Below, one piece after another: positions 38,558-47,139 of a stretch of DNA of 47,139 nt. Made by a program: the position numbers and the translations under genes. The stretch's first letter is position 1; each line of letters begins with the position of its first letter. This DNA is from a virus, in IMG/VR virus record IMGVR_UViG_3300028800_000143, positions 1-47,139 of that record; one strand, 5' to 3'. A model generated the notes under the pieces. The model was not told the DNA's origin and searched no databases. It worked only from the letters and a program-made list of their open reading frames with translations.

Positions 38558-40411
38558 TTATGAATCCACCATCCCGCCTCTTTGTTCTCCGGCTACACTG
38601 TACATTGGAGCAAATTCTACAAGAGTCATGTCTTGTCCAGCCTGTCCCGTTATCGACCAGTTAATTCGTATGCCTGTGATTTTGAGAGTAAGAATTTGAG
38701 ATATGTTCTTACCTGAGCCGTTACCAATAGTCACAGTCTGGGATACAGTTTGTCCGACAGCATTCGATAAAGCGACAGTAAAGGTAATGGGGCCATTATC
38801 TAGTATACATACTCGGAACTTTTGAATAGTCTTCGAGTGCCTAACATCGCCCATGACGAATACACCAGTCATTCCCCAATTTTGTTCGCTTACGCTTTGG
38901 AAGTCGAAGTTACCATCAACTCCGTTATTAAAGGCTAGTAATACGGAGTCGAGAGGGTTAATACCAGGGAACTGATCCCAGTCTAGGACTTGATCGGCCC
39001 ATGTACCAACCAAATCTTCCCATCTCGTGAACTCATTCTTGAAGAATCGACCTATCGTGGATATAAAACCTACGAAGGTAAACCTCGCCCAGTTCTGTTC
39101 GTCGAGGTTAAATATCCATACGATAGTATTCCCATTCACGTTTGGCATTACTATCCAATAAGCAGGGAATACTTGACCATTTATAGTATCCGATACATAA
39201 CCTACAACGCTTCGCGGATCGACGGAGGCTAGGTCCTTAAATATCTGACTACGAGCACCGACTCTCTTATTATTCGCTACAGGCTTATCTCCGATGGGAT
39301 TACTATTCGTTCCGTTAAAGATGTATACGTTATCTTTCCCAATATAACACGCGAATTCTTCTCCAGCGGGGGCTAGGCTATAGGGTACGATATTCCCTCG
39401 TGCTCTAGTAGTCAATGGGACGAATTGAAATGGATTCGTCCCAATCCCAGTCGGGATCATCTGTGTCACGCCCCATTGATGGAAGATATAACCTGTTTGG
39501 AATATCTTCACGGCACCAGTTATAGGGCCAAGATCACCAAGTATATCATTCAGCCCAGAGCTTGGAGAGGTCCAGTCTGTAGGATTTCCAGCACCACTCC
39601 ATCGTACTCGCTGCGTATGAGGAGTACCACCCTCGATCGTATACGCGGCTACTAGGTGAGTTCCAAGCTCCATCAAATACTTTGCAGGGTACGAATCAGT
39701 TATAACCGTCGTTACATTTATAGTTAGTCCTGTACCTGACCCACTCGTAGCCGTAGCAGCTATACCAGTCCCGGTCGAGTAACCGACTCCAGGATTCGTT
39801 ATAGCGAAGCTAGTAACAGTCGAGCCGCTAACAGTTAATACAGTGAAGGAAGCGAAGCCATTCCCGCCTGGGATCGTGAAGGTATCTCCAAGTACAAATC
39901 CTGTACCACCTACATTAACAGCTGCGGCAGTTATAACGCCAGGAGCGGCTGCACCAAACGTACTGGCTATGCCATCGTAGAGCATTATGGGATCGACGCC
40001 TTGACAAAAGCATAGCTTATCGTTTACGACAGTCCACGTAAATAAATCAAAAGGACCGCCAGTCAAAGTCGGTCCTGTTATAACAGCCCAATTTTGAGCA
40101 GAACTGTCCCATTTAATAAGCCTAGAAAGCGTCATTACCACTTGAATTCTAGTATCTACTGATGTAAAGAAATCGGCTATACCAGTCGTATCCTCATTAG
40201 CAGGACTTGGATACGGTGGTAGAATAGTATAACCAGACCGAGTCTCGGCTACACTCTTTCGAAGGGCCATATTTAATATATCAGTTTGACCGAACTGCTC
40301 CACTTGATCTAAAGGAACTTCACTCTGAATTCCACCGAATGGTCCTACATTCGAGAATTCGAGAAGCTCCTCGACTACGTTCTGCTCCGTTCTATTTTGG
40401 AAATTCGGCAT
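38558..40411 (-). CDS. Tail hub / tubular protein B-like
   Basis: A 617-residue protein of the podovirus tail-nozzle type (T7 gp12-like): repeated beta-propeller-like blades such as TRIQVVMTLSRLIKWD, YLMELGTHLVAAYT and PAYWIVMPNVNGNTIVWIFN. Residues about 158-215 hold an inserted Gly-rich module (TGFVLGDTFTIPGG, ITNPGVGYSTG) that is common in phage tail and baseplate proteins. It forms the tube end through which DNA exits. Family assignment is by pattern and size. Confidence 0.65.
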   Translation of the reverse strand: MPNFQNRTEQNVVEELLEFSNVGPFGGIQSEVPLDQVEQFGQTDILNMALRKSVAETRSGYTILPPYPSPANEDTTGIADFFTSVDTRIQVVMTLSRLIKWDSSAQNWAVITGPTLTGGPFDLFTWTVVNDKLCFCQGVDPIMLYDGIASTFGAAAPGVITAAAVNVGGTGFVLGDTFTIPGGNGFASFTVLTVSGSTVTSFAITNPGVGYSTGTGIAATATSGSGTGLTINVTTVITDSYPAKYLMELGTHLVAAYTIEGGTPHTQRVRWSGAGNPTDWTSPSSGLNDILGDLGPITGAVKIFQTGYIFHQWGVTQMIPTGIGTNPFQFVPLTTRARGNIVPYSLAPAGEEFACYIGKDNVYIFNGTNSNPIGDKPVANNKRVGARSQIFKDLASVDPRSVVGYVSDTINGQVFPAYWIVMPNVNGNTIVWIFNLDEQNWARFTFVGFISTIGRFFKNEFTRWEDLVGTWADQVLDWDQFPGINPLDSVLLAFNNGVDGNFDFQSVSEQNWGMTGVFVMGDVRHSKTIQKFRVCILDNGPITFTVALSNAVGQTVSQTVTIGNGSGKNISQILTLKITGIRINWSITGQAGQDMTLVEFAPMYSVAGEQRGGMVDS

Positions 40412-41317
40412 CTAATTTAGTCGTTCTATAAAGAATTGACGACCAGTTGCAATATCACTAGCCGTTACGCCAGCGGCCCATACGACTGTTAATTTAATTA
40501 CATGCGCTATCGTAGTATCAAATGCAAGATTAAAGGCATCGCCAGATGGCCATACGTTACCGGAAGGGCCGGCATCAGTCATAGATGTGTAAAAACCATT
40601 TATATCTACAATCCCACCAATACCAGCAGTCTTGCACATTATACAAGAATCTAAAGTCCAAATAGCATTCGTATAATTCGCATTCCCAATGGTATTTACA
40701 TTAACCAATGCTAGGCCATCTATATAAAGCCTAAGAGAAAGCTGAGTACCATCCACAGCAAGTTCAGTCATTACACCAGATGCGTGAATTCTCAAAATTT
40801 GATTTACAGCAAGCTCGTTAGCGGGTAGAATAAAGGTAAATAAAGTAGTCTCTACTGTCGTATTCGTTACCGTGACATTCGCACTTTGAACAGTCTCAAT
40901 CTTATAACCGCCAGACGCTACGATTGCCGATGGATTCTGCCACGTCGCGTGGGTGGGATCAGTTGCCACTAAAATCTGACCTGTAGTTGGAGGTACTGCC
41001 AGACTTACATTTACCGCTGCCCCAGTAGTAGCTAATGCAGAGGCAGTAGCAGTAGGTAAGCTTGTACTAATATCATCCCAGGCTGCGCCGTTCCATCTAA
41101 AAGCTTGAAGAGTATCCGTCGCCCAGTACATTACGCCAGTCCAATCTGCTGACGCAGATGTGACTTCGGGTGTCGGTCTAGCTGCAAGCAGTCCGGCTCC
41201 GAAGGAGGCGATACGTTGCATAACATCAAGCTTTGTAGCTCGGAAATCTACTGCCCCTTGATTTGCTGCCTGTGTATCAAGAGGCGCTGCGGTCGTCCAT
41301 ACGTTAGTGTATGCCAT
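40412..41317 (-). CDS. Tail fibre-like protein, 301 residues
   Basis: Begins MAYTNVWTTAAPLDTQAANQ, the common N-terminal attachment style of phage fibres. The middle contains GVMYWATDTLQAFRWNGAAW, a short shaft-like motif, and the C-terminal half is a beta-sandwich (LSLRLYIDGLALVNVN). Likely a virion surface fibre or decoration. It directly abuts the tail-hub gene. Confidence 0.6.
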   Translation of the reverse strand: MAYTNVWTTAAPLDTQAANQGAVDFRATKLDVMQRIASFGAGLLAARPTPEVTSASADWTGVMYWATDTLQAFRWNGAAWDDISTSLPTATASALATTGAAVNVSLAVPPTTGQILVATDPTHATWQNPSAIVASGGYKIETVQSANVTVTNTTVETTLFTFILPANELAVNQILRIHASGVMTELAVDGTQLSLRLYIDGLALVNVNTIGNANYTNAIWTLDSCIMCKTAGIGGIVDINGFYTSMTDAGPSGNVWPSGDAFNLAFDTTIAHVIKLTVVWAAGVTASDIATGRQFFIERLN

Positions 41318-41326
41318 ATGTGTTCT

Positions 41327-42598
41327 CTAAACTAACACTTTCGGGTTCATAGCTCTATGTAGCTTTCTCATATCAGTCTTAAAGGCTTCGCTTAAATCGT
41401 TCCGATATTGCTTGTCTTGAAGTTGAAGCTTATCAGCGACTTTATACGCCTCTTCAAACGCCCCTTCTATACTCGAACCATAGCCACAGGCTACGCCTAT
41501 GATTCCGACACCACCACTAGTGGTAAGCTCTGCTTCGCGCTTAGAGACCTCGTAAGGGTAGAAGCTCTCAAAAGAGTTTCCGCGCAGTCCACGGATCGGT
41601 AAATTCGGCTTAGACTTAAAATCCTCGGAGGGCCATGGTGGATTTGAAATCCTAACTCCCGCAGCAAAGCCGCTTCTGAGCGGCATGGTATGTGGACCTC
41701 TGCCCTTCGCACAAGCTTCGATGAATTCTCCGAAGTCTCCGTCAAAGAGAGCGTAGAGAAGCGTTGGGAATGCATCATAGCCAAATCGAGGAGTGAATTC
41801 AAGAGCATATATTTCTCCAGTCTTTGAGACTACTGAATTTATATCTATGCATCCACAGTATTCGTGCTTAGCAAGAAATCCAGACAGTTTTTCAAGGTTC
41901 CGACACAGAGGACAGTTTGATTCGTCACATCTCCAAACGACATTTCCAGTACATCCTCCGGATGGGCCAAGATCACCGCACAGGAATTGCTTTCGTTCAA
42001 GTGTATGATTTGTTGGTAGGATGAAGTGGTCTTTTGAATACCAAGCTTCGCTGGAGATGCATGTGCCATCTATGAACTCCTGTAATACGTATTCAGGCTC
42101 GGCTTCGCCTATAACGCTCTTGGCCGTCTTCATATAGCCGAGTAAGTCGTCTAAATCTTTCGATACATACGATGGAAGATTACCAGACCACTTGCCTTCT
42201 GGCTTAAATACTAATCTCGTATCCCCAAGCTCTTGAGCGAAGCTCTCGCCTTCTTCCCACGAAGTGAAGCTCATAGAGTCTGGTTCTTGAATTCCGCACT
42301 CATTAAATACTTGACTGGCAAATTTACGATCGCCTTCTAACCTATCAGCAATTTGCGACCCACCAAATACATATGAACCGCTATCTCGGTAAGAGTCAAG
42401 AAGGTAACCAGAGCCAGTACAATCAGCAATAATAATGGGATTAAAAGCCTCCAAAGTATCCTTCTCGACAAGGTTTTCTCCACGCTCTTCAAGTCGTGAG
42501 TCTTTGATTTGAATGGCTACTCGATGGCCTTCCTCTTTGAGTCTGACAGCTAGACCCAAGCCATCGCCACCCTCAGATAATATAAAGAAGTTACCCAT
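41327..42598 (-). CDS. ATP-grasp ligase (PurD-like)
   Basis: A 423-residue enzyme of the ATP-grasp superfamily resembling phosphoribosylamine-glycine ligase: an N-terminal Rossmann part (SEGGDGLGLAVRLKEEGH), RLEGDRKFASQVFNECGI, ATP-binding lysine LVFKPEGKWSG, and LEFTPRFGYDAFPT with the metal-binding Glu and Asn/Arg pattern. ATP-grasp ligases join a carboxylate to an amine via an acyl phosphate. No other purine gene is nearby. It lies in the virion block and overlaps the Tlde1-like gene by eight bases, so it may ligate an amino acid to a cell-wall or virion peptide rather than make purine. Confidence 0.75.
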   Translation of the reverse strand: MGNFFILSEGGDGLGLAVRLKEEGHRVAIQIKDSRLEERGENLVEKDTLEAFNPIIIADCTGSGYLLDSYRDSGSYVFGGSQIADRLEGDRKFASQVFNECGIQEPDSMSFTSWEEGESFAQELGDTRLVFKPEGKWSGNLPSYVSKDLDDLLGYMKTAKSVIGEAEPEYVLQEFIDGTCISSEAWYSKDHFILPTNHTLERKQFLCGDLGPSGGCTGNVVWRCDESNCPLCRNLEKLSGFLAKHEYCGCIDINSVVSKTGEIYALEFTPRFGYDAFPTLLYALFDGDFGEFIEACAKGRGPHTMPLRSGFAAGVRISNPPWPSEDFKSKPNLPIRGLRGNSFESFYPYEVSKREAELTTSGGVGIIGVACGYGSSIEGAFEEAYKVADKLQLQDKQYRNDLSEAFKTDMRKLHRAMNPKVLV

Positions 42599-42974
42599 CG
42601 AGTCTGTCCACTACTAGGAAGCCTCTATCTCCAGACGCATACATTTCTTGTCGCTTCTCGATCGGCGATTGTATAACACAGCCGTTAGATGCTAGGAAAC
42701 GTGGGCCCTTTAACCTTTCTCCATGACACATAAAATCAACTCGTCCAAATAAATCCGTCGTACTATCAGGTATAAGAGGTATAGCATAGGGGCCGTGTAT
42801 AGGACTGTCAACTGGAATTCCCATCATATAAAGTCCAATAGGAATCGGTCCTACATCTCGAACTGCCTGCATTAAAGGGTTATTAAGGCCGACCCCATAG
42901 CCAGAATAACCCTCGTTAAAGAATTTACCACTAGGGTCGTATAACTGTCCTGTAGATTGTTCGTAGGTCCACAT
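42591..42974 (-). CDS. Tlde1-like (DUF2778) peptidoglycan L,D-transpeptidase/carboxypeptidase
   Basis: A 127-residue protein with the DUF2778/Tlde1 pattern: GYSGYGVGLNNPL, GPIPIGLYMMG, and catalytic FMCHGE (His84) with ASNGCVI (Ser97, Cys99). Tlde1 proteins are type VI secretion effectors that cleave or exchange D-amino acids on peptidoglycan stems. No signal peptide, so it may act from the virion during entry or from inside at lysis. It is coupled to the ATP-grasp gene downstream. Confidence 0.75.
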   Translation of the reverse strand: MWTYEQSTGQLYDPSGKFFNEGYSGYGVGLNNPLMQAVRDVGPIPIGLYMMGIPVDSPIHGPYAIPLIPDSTTDLFGRVDFMCHGERLKGPRFLASNGCVIQSPIEKRQEMYASGDRGFLVVDRLDG

Positions 42975-42976
42975 TT

Positions 42977-43669
42977 TTAATTGTAATTGAAGTCGAAAAT
43001 TAGGTCTATGCCGTAAAGAATATACGTACTTGTAGCCGGAGTTACGACAACTAATTCGACGCCAACTTCTTGATCTGGCGTTATGAAGTAGCCATCTACG
43101 GCTGGAGCAGGACTAATCGCTACGTTTGTGACATAGGGATTTGCCTGTACGGCAGTTTGAAGTCCATTAGCTGCGCTTGCAAGTAGAACTGTAGAAGCGT
43201 TCGCTACATTATTGGCGAATACAGTTTGAACTACTGTAGTAGTCTGAGAGGTCAGGGCTAGAGTAGAAATAAGATACGCAACATCGTAGCTCTTAAATTT
43301 AATACCCTTTGTCTTCAACGCCGTTCTTGGATTCAACTGCTGAGCCGCAGACATAGCCCCTATTACATCTGGGCGGTAGGTTCTAATCTGGGCAGAACCA
43401 GCAATGGCTGATGCGGAGGGGCTGTTATAATTCGAAGGTCCAAATTCCTCTTGAATGTCTTCAAAGAAGCCTGTACGACGTATTAACAATGAGGTTACGT
43501 TAATATCGTATTGAACCGTCTGACTGGCAGGTTGGTGATATGAAACAAGACCAGCACTATCACGAGTTAGTGTAGTAGTACCGAAGGATAGAATATCCGA
43601 TGCGCTTACAAATAATCTTGCGTCATTAAAAGCTAAATCTTGTTGATACCTACTCTCTGTATGTGGCAT
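42977..43669 (-). CDS. Virion protein, 230 residues, unknown
   Basis: Begins MPHTESRYQQDLAFND. Beta-rich with Ala/Thr/Ser-rich stretches and an ending reading YILYGIDLIFDFNYN. Located between the capsid region and the Tlde1-like gene; probably a capsid-associated or head-closure protein. No domain recognised. Confidence 0.55.
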   Translation of the reverse strand: MPHTESRYQQDLAFNDARLFVSASDILSFGTTTLTRDSAGLVSYHQPASQTVQYDINVTSLLIRRTGFFEDIQEEFGPSNYNSPSASAIAGSAQIRTYRPDVIGAMSAAQQLNPRTALKTKGIKFKSYDVAYLISTLALTSQTTTVVQTVFANNVANASTVLLASAANGLQTAVQANPYVTNVAISPAPAVDGYFITPDQEVGVELVVVTPATSTYILYGIDLIFDFNYN

Positions 43670-43722
43670 TTTGGCTTAACCCTCCCTGGGTCGAGCAGAG
43701 CCTATAGCTCTCTTCTAGTCGC

Positions 43723-43980
43723 CTAACTTTCATATCCTGTTACATCATCGCCCATATTTTCTTTAAGAATCTCTGCTACTCGTAGTTCTTCTTCGCCTGT
43801 AAAATTTAACAAATCTTGAATCATAATCGGACGTTGCCAGGCAATCGGATTGTCGAAGCAAGTTTCGCATAGAATCAATCCGATTTGCCTGCGCAACTCC
43901 GTTACTCGATATTTATAACCACAACGATCGCAGTAGTGCCAGGGAGCGATCAGTATCCCGCTATGTGACTGACGAGGCAT
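43723..43980 (-). CDS. Zinc-ribbon protein in the capsid region, 85 residues
   Basis: HYCDRCGYKY and ILCETCFDN give a four-cysteine zinc site, followed by an amphipathic helix with LLNFTGEEELRVAEIL. Such small zinc proteins recur in phage head gene clusters. Spacing resembles the overlapping ORF at 34627-34977. Role unknown. Confidence 0.65.
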   Translation of the reverse strand: MPRQSHSGILIAPWHYCDRCGYKYRVTELRRQIGLILCETCFDNPIAWQRPIMIQDLLNFTGEEELRVAEILKENMGDDVTGYES

Positions 43981-44001
43981 GTGTCGCTCCCTTTCCTAGA
44001 A

Positions 44002-44955
44002 CTATGGGCCGTTTGATCCCCAAGTCCCCATCCATGAAGTGGCACCAGTGGCGAAGCGCATTCTCGAAAGCTGCTTGATACTGAAAGTATCAAAGTCATC
44101 CGAGAAGTCTTCGTCAAGTTCCCGACGAACAAGGAATTTAAGCCAGTGACCATCCTTCTCTGTTACGGCGAACCAAGCCGAGGCAGAAGTGAGATAATGG
44201 CTGATAAAGTATTGCAAATCTTCTTTAATCAGCGCATTGATTTCATTATCTGCCGTATACGGCTTGTGCGGCGATCCAAGGATTTCACGAGCGATCCACT
44301 TTAGTTCGGGCGGGATTACCAAGTAGCGAGGCTTCACCGAGATGGGCAAGCCTTGAGAGTCTACAAGCCGCTCGAATTGATTAATCATTAGCTGGATGGC
44401 TGTGAAGCTTAGGTCAACGTCAGTGGCAGGCCTATTAGGATAAGTACCTGCTGCACTGATGACATTCGCTAGTCCAGGCCCATACGAAGTAGCAGCAGGG
44501 CCTCCAAGAAGCGGATGTTGATTGTTAAAGAGAGATACACCATCAGCAGTAATCTGGGTGGTGAATCCAAGATTGAAGATATTCCACGCATTCTGTTCTT
44601 TAGTGAAATGAGCACTCCGTGCTATAGCTTTGGGAACCTGCATGATAATTCCATACTGGTCGTCCTCGTATAGCTCGAAGCTTGAACGGACGCCCAAGGC
44701 ATAGGTCTTATTGATATATCGGAAAGTGCCGCCTTGAATGGCATCTTGATATATCGTAGACTCGCCTTCGGGCTTTAGAGGCATCGGTGGGAGACCCGAA
44801 AATTCTACTTCATCTTCGAATGCTTTATCGGAAGGCTCGACGTGCAGAATATGCGAGAATTCTTCTTCTCTCTGCAAGGTGTCGATCCAGTGGACGAACT
44901 CTGCGTGCAACCCAGGGGCCATAAGCTGGGAGAACTGGCCGCGTACCATAGTCAT
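44002..44955 (-). CDS. Major capsid protein
   Basis: A 317-residue protein with the pattern of Mu gpT-like/HK97-fold capsid subunits: an N-terminal arm, IYQDAIQGGTFRYINKTYAL, then DGVSLFNNQHPLLGG and a late LVRRELDEDFSDDFDTF. It assembles into the icosahedral head. Gene order (scaffold-like, decoration-like, capsid) supports the call. Confidence 0.85.
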   Translation of the reverse strand: MTMVRGQFSQLMAPGLHAEFVHWIDTLQREEEFSHILHVEPSDKAFEDEVEFSGLPPMPLKPEGESTIYQDAIQGGTFRYINKTYALGVRSSFELYEDDQYGIIMQVPKAIARSAHFTKEQNAWNIFNLGFTTQITADGVSLFNNQHPLLGGPAATSYGPGLANVISAAGTYPNRPATDVDLSFTAIQLMINQFERLVDSQGLPISVKPRYLVIPPELKWIAREILGSPHKPYTADNEINALIKEDLQYFISHYLTSASAWFAVTEKDGHWLKFLVRRELDEDFSDDFDTFSIKQLSRMRFATGATSWMGTWGSNGP

Positions 44956-44973
44956 ACTTTTCAGTCTCCTTTC

Positions 44974-45543
44974 TTAGGCTACGGGTTGGACGTTGCCAAC
45001 CACGAATCGGAAGTACACGCCGCGAGGCGTGGCTGATTGATCGTTAGGGTCGAGCTTTACAACGATGACGCAGGTGTTAGTACCTACAGTAGTCTTCGAC
45101 GTATCGACGTACCAATGATTATCGGAGTCTTTTGTCATACCATATTGAACGCCTACGTTTGCTTGTGTTACCGATTGAGACGGGCCGACTTGACCAAGAA
45201 AGATTGTATCAGGATCGGCTGTTTCAAGTAGAGTAGCACCATCAGGATCAAAGTATGGCCGCTGAATGTTGACAGCGGAGCTTTGATTCGGGACGGAGCC
45301 TTGCGTTAGCTGTTGAGCAGTACCGGCGGTTGTAAGATTCTTGCCTGGATTCTTACAAATACCGATAATAGAACCTACAGCAGTAGTTAGTAGAGAACCT
45401 GCCCACGCGATTACATTCCCACTGGAGTTCAAAGCTACTGGAGTACCAGCTAGGAATGTCTGTGTCGCCGCTTCGGGAATATCACGAATTCGAGGCTGAT
45501 TTTCCGAGATCGTTTGTACTGAACCAATTAAAATTGATGCCAT
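44974..45543 (-). CDS. Probable capsid decoration protein
   Basis: A 189-residue beta-rich protein with GTPVALNSSGNVIAWAG and SIIGICKNPGKNL, the pattern of head-decoration or stabilisation proteins (lambda gpD-like location). It lies just upstream of the capsid gene in transcription. AGGAG lies upstream. Confidence 0.6.
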   Translation of the reverse strand: MASILIGSVQTISENQPRIRDIPEAATQTFLAGTPVALNSSGNVIAWAGSLLTTAVGSIIGICKNPGKNLTTAGTAQQLTQGSVPNQSSAVNIQRPYFDPDGATLLETADPDTIFLGQVGPSQSVTQANVGVQYGMTKDSDNHWYVDTSKTTVGTNTCVIVVKLDPNDQSATPRGVYFRFVVGNVQPVA

Positions 45544-45575
45544 TCTTAGTTCTCCTTTCCTTCGGGTTAGTGATT

Positions 45576-46124
45576 TTATTTATTAACTATACTAGATCCT
45601 GCTTTTTCTCCTGCCTCGATCTCGGCATCGGTTGGCTGGAAAGTCGATAGTTTCTTCAAAAGATCGGGGGTCTGTCGAACACCCGCTTCTTTCAAAGAGT
45701 TGTTAAGGTCAGCCCTACCTTGTTGCTGTGCTGCCTTTGGATGAAGTCTTTGTACGGCACGTTCCCAGTTATGCTTCAAGGCACCGTCATACGCAGAGCG
45801 ATCGATTTTCATAAGGATAAGATCGCCAAGTAGAATTTGACCATTCTTTATAAGCGAAGAAGGGATGGGCTTTCCATTCGGATATGAGACTTCTTCTGGC
45901 TTCGCGGGTACAAAACCAGCGTAAGTTACCTGATCTAGGCGCTGACCCTCGCCTGCGACGCGATTGCACCATCGAAGAGCGAGTTGTGGATTTTTAGGCT
46001 TAATATCTACAAAGTCGGGCATTTGTAAAGGTCGTGCTGTAACTGACGGGTATGGGTCTTTAAGCCCACCATTAACAGCTGCCCCTCGTTGTGATTCTGG
46101 TAGATTGTCTGATGTTATTGGCAT
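45576..46124 (-). CDS. Hypothetical head-region protein, 182 residues
   Basis: Begins MPITSDNLPESQRGAAVNGG. Pro-rich first half with FVDIKPKNPQLALRWCNRV, then a helical part containing LKHNWERAVQRL. Proteins of this style (short, WxxR and RLDQ-type turns) are frequent between scaffold and capsid genes. Function unknown. Confidence 0.55.
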   Translation of the reverse strand: MPITSDNLPESQRGAAVNGGLKDPYPSVTARPLQMPDFVDIKPKNPQLALRWCNRVAGEGQRLDQVTYAGFVPAKPEEVSYPNGKPIPSSLIKNGQILLGDLILMKIDRSAYDGALKHNWERAVQRLHPKAAQQQGRADLNNSLKEAGVRQTPDLLKKLSTFQPTDAEIEAGEKAGSSIVNK

Positions 46125-46126
46125 TA

Positions 46127-46870
46127 CTATGCTCCTATGAAGTTCATCTTCTTCCTAGTTTCAAGAATCTTTTCGTTGGTTACACCTTTGCCGTAGCGAG
46201 CCATCTTTTTAGCAATGTCACTTTGTTCGGAGTCAAGAATGTCTGGCTTCTTCTCATCACCTATCTTAGTATCACGCCCCGAAGCTGCACTCTCGAAGAA
46301 GGTTTCTGGCTTTGCCATCAGTTCTTCGATATGTTGGCCCTTAATGAATTGAAATAGATTGAGCCATGTACGTTCATATTGTAGAGAGGCTACGTTCGTC
46401 TTAGCCATTTCATTTGCGGCAGCGTCGATTTCGCTTGACCACTTATCCCAGAGATTAGTTAGAGAAATTTGACCATTCGGAGTTGCGATTTTCATTCCGA
46501 ATAGAGAGTTCTTGGCTCCCATACGAGCCGCGCTCTTAGCGGCGTTCATAGCCATCAAGGCTACTGGGCCCATAGTTTCCATGGCACGTTCATTGAAGGC
46601 AGCGTCTTCGTCATCCAAGAAGGAGGTCTTCTTCTTCTCTTCGTTGTTCACTTTCGTCGGACGTGAATTCGCTTCAAGATTATCAAGTCTCGCTTTGGTT
46701 TCAGCGAAGCTACTCTTAGTAGTCTCGAATTCCGTATTCAAGTTATCGTATTTACCTTGAAGTTCCGTCGTCTTGGTTTCAAGTTCCTTGGACTTGGCTA
46801 CCGCAGCTTTGATTTCGCTAGGAGTCATTCCAAGTTCTTTAAGTTCCTTTTCATATTCACTATTAAACAT
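46127..46870 (-). CDS. Scaffolding protein
   Basis: A 247-residue, highly charged helical protein. Residues 8-70 form a coiled coil (SKELETKTTELQGKYDNL), then a Lys/Asp linker and a C-terminal helical domain. No globular enzyme motif. Charged coiled-coil proteins between portal and capsid genes are the classical internal scaffold of head assembly. Overlaps the 75-residue ORF by eight bases. Confidence 0.7.
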   Translation of the reverse strand: MFNSEYEKELKELGMTPSEIKAAVAKSKELETKTTELQGKYDNLNTEFETTKSSFAETKARLDNLEANSRPTKVNNEEKKKTSFLDDEDAAFNERAMETMGPVALMAMNAAKSAARMGAKNSLFGMKIATPNGQISLTNLWDKWSSEIDAAANEMAKTNVASLQYERTWLNLFQFIKGQHIEELMAKPETFFESAASGRDTKIGDEKKPDILDSEQSDIAKKMARYGKGVTNEKILETRKKMNFIGA

Positions 46871-47090
46871 TTACAATCTCCTCGGTTATTTTCTTAAATG
46901 TTCCCTTTGATACGCCTTGCAAGTAATCGCTTATAATTCCCGGCAGAGTTATAAGCCTATCTAAAGTTCGAATCTCGCCTCGTATACGATCGGCTTCTTT
47001 TTCGTCTTTAATGGTTATAAGCCGCTCCATGGCCTCATCCCGCATTGCCTGGAGGTACGTTCGATACTCCGCCCCGTCCGGAGATAGCAA
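46863..47090 (-). CDS. Small helical protein after portal, 75 residues
   Basis: Reads LSPDGAEYRTYLQAM at the start, then MERLITIKDEKEADRIRG and a helical end. Small proteins of this pattern follow the portal in many phages. It starts with TTG (47088-47090) without a Shine-Dalgarno and overlaps the portal C-terminus once the contig is closed. In the right copy of the overlap, the single-base difference leaves this frame open into the portal frame, so a portal fusion is possible if that copy is correct. Confidence 0.6.
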   Translation of the reverse strand: MLSPDGAEYRTYLQAMRDEAMERLITIKDEKEADRIRGEIRTLDRLITLPGIISDYLQGVSKGTFKKITEEIVNV

Positions 47091-47139
47091 GTACGTTCGA
47101 ACTCGGCTGCCCTTGAGGAGGAGCTTGTCCAGGGGCTGC
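47006..47139. repeat. Terminal overlap, right copy
   Basis: Matches 1-135 except for one missing A (47131 versus 126-127). Together they define the contig join. Confidence 0.95.

Overview
The window is a near-complete genome of a tailed double-stranded DNA phage, almost certainly from a metagenome or an uncultured isolate. The first 135 bases recur at the end (47006-47139), so the contig closes into a circle of about 47.0 kb. Two long gene blocks diverge from a control region at 8120-8675. The leftward block (minus strand, 8119 down to 30, across the contig join, then 47090 down to 27287) carries packaging, head, tail and lysis genes. The rightward block (plus strand, 8676-27278) carries small regulatory genes and replication, recombination and modification genes. 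The blocks converge at a hairpin at 27267-27288 that contains both final stop codons. The layout (portal, scaffold, capsid, tail-tube-like proteins, large internal-virion-like proteins, family A DNA polymerase) suggests a podovirus-like lytic phage. I see no integrase, lysogeny repressor or phage RNA polymerase; the visible promoters are sigma70-type, so host RNA polymerase is probably used. The host cannot be named. A twin-arginine signal, Sec signals and a Tlde1-like (DUF2778) enzyme fit a Gram-negative host.

Left block in transcription order: small terminase (8119-7514), several tiny proteins, an Ig-like protein, a structured leader (6064-6211), large terminase (6039-4186), four small proteins including a holin-like one missed by a 60-residue cutoff (3308-3469), a Tat-signal protein, a papain-like cysteine peptidase, portal, then (across the join) a 75-residue protein, scaffold-like protein, decoration-like protein, major capsid protein, a zinc-ribbon protein, a Tlde1-like peptidoglycan enzyme coupled to an ATP-grasp ligase, tail fibre and tube proteins, a beta-helix spike with a Sec signal, a DUF4082 protein, a tail adaptor and three large virion proteins.

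Right block: zinc-finger and tiny membrane proteins separated by elaborate RNA-like structures (8495-8662, 9372-9510, 11984-12132, 12302-12448); a tightly coupled J-domain/vWA/FtsK operon (12470-15268); a recombination set (Cas4-like nuclease, HNH, Sak4-like ATPase, ssDNA-binding-like protein; 16465-19862); a tRNA-like element; a ParB-like protein with an ABC-ATPase/GNAT fusion (likely DNA modification); a family A DNA polymerase split into UDG-exonuclease and polymerase polypeptides; a primase/helicase-like ATPase; and a GroES-like co-chaperonin.

The most unusual signals are the set of large structured intergenic RNAs (one hides the ribosome binding site of the gene after it), the coupled J-domain/vWA/FtsK operon, and a strong genome-wide excess of the 7-mer GCGAAGC/GCTTCGC, often flanked by complementary bases so that each copy can form an extended mini-hairpin.
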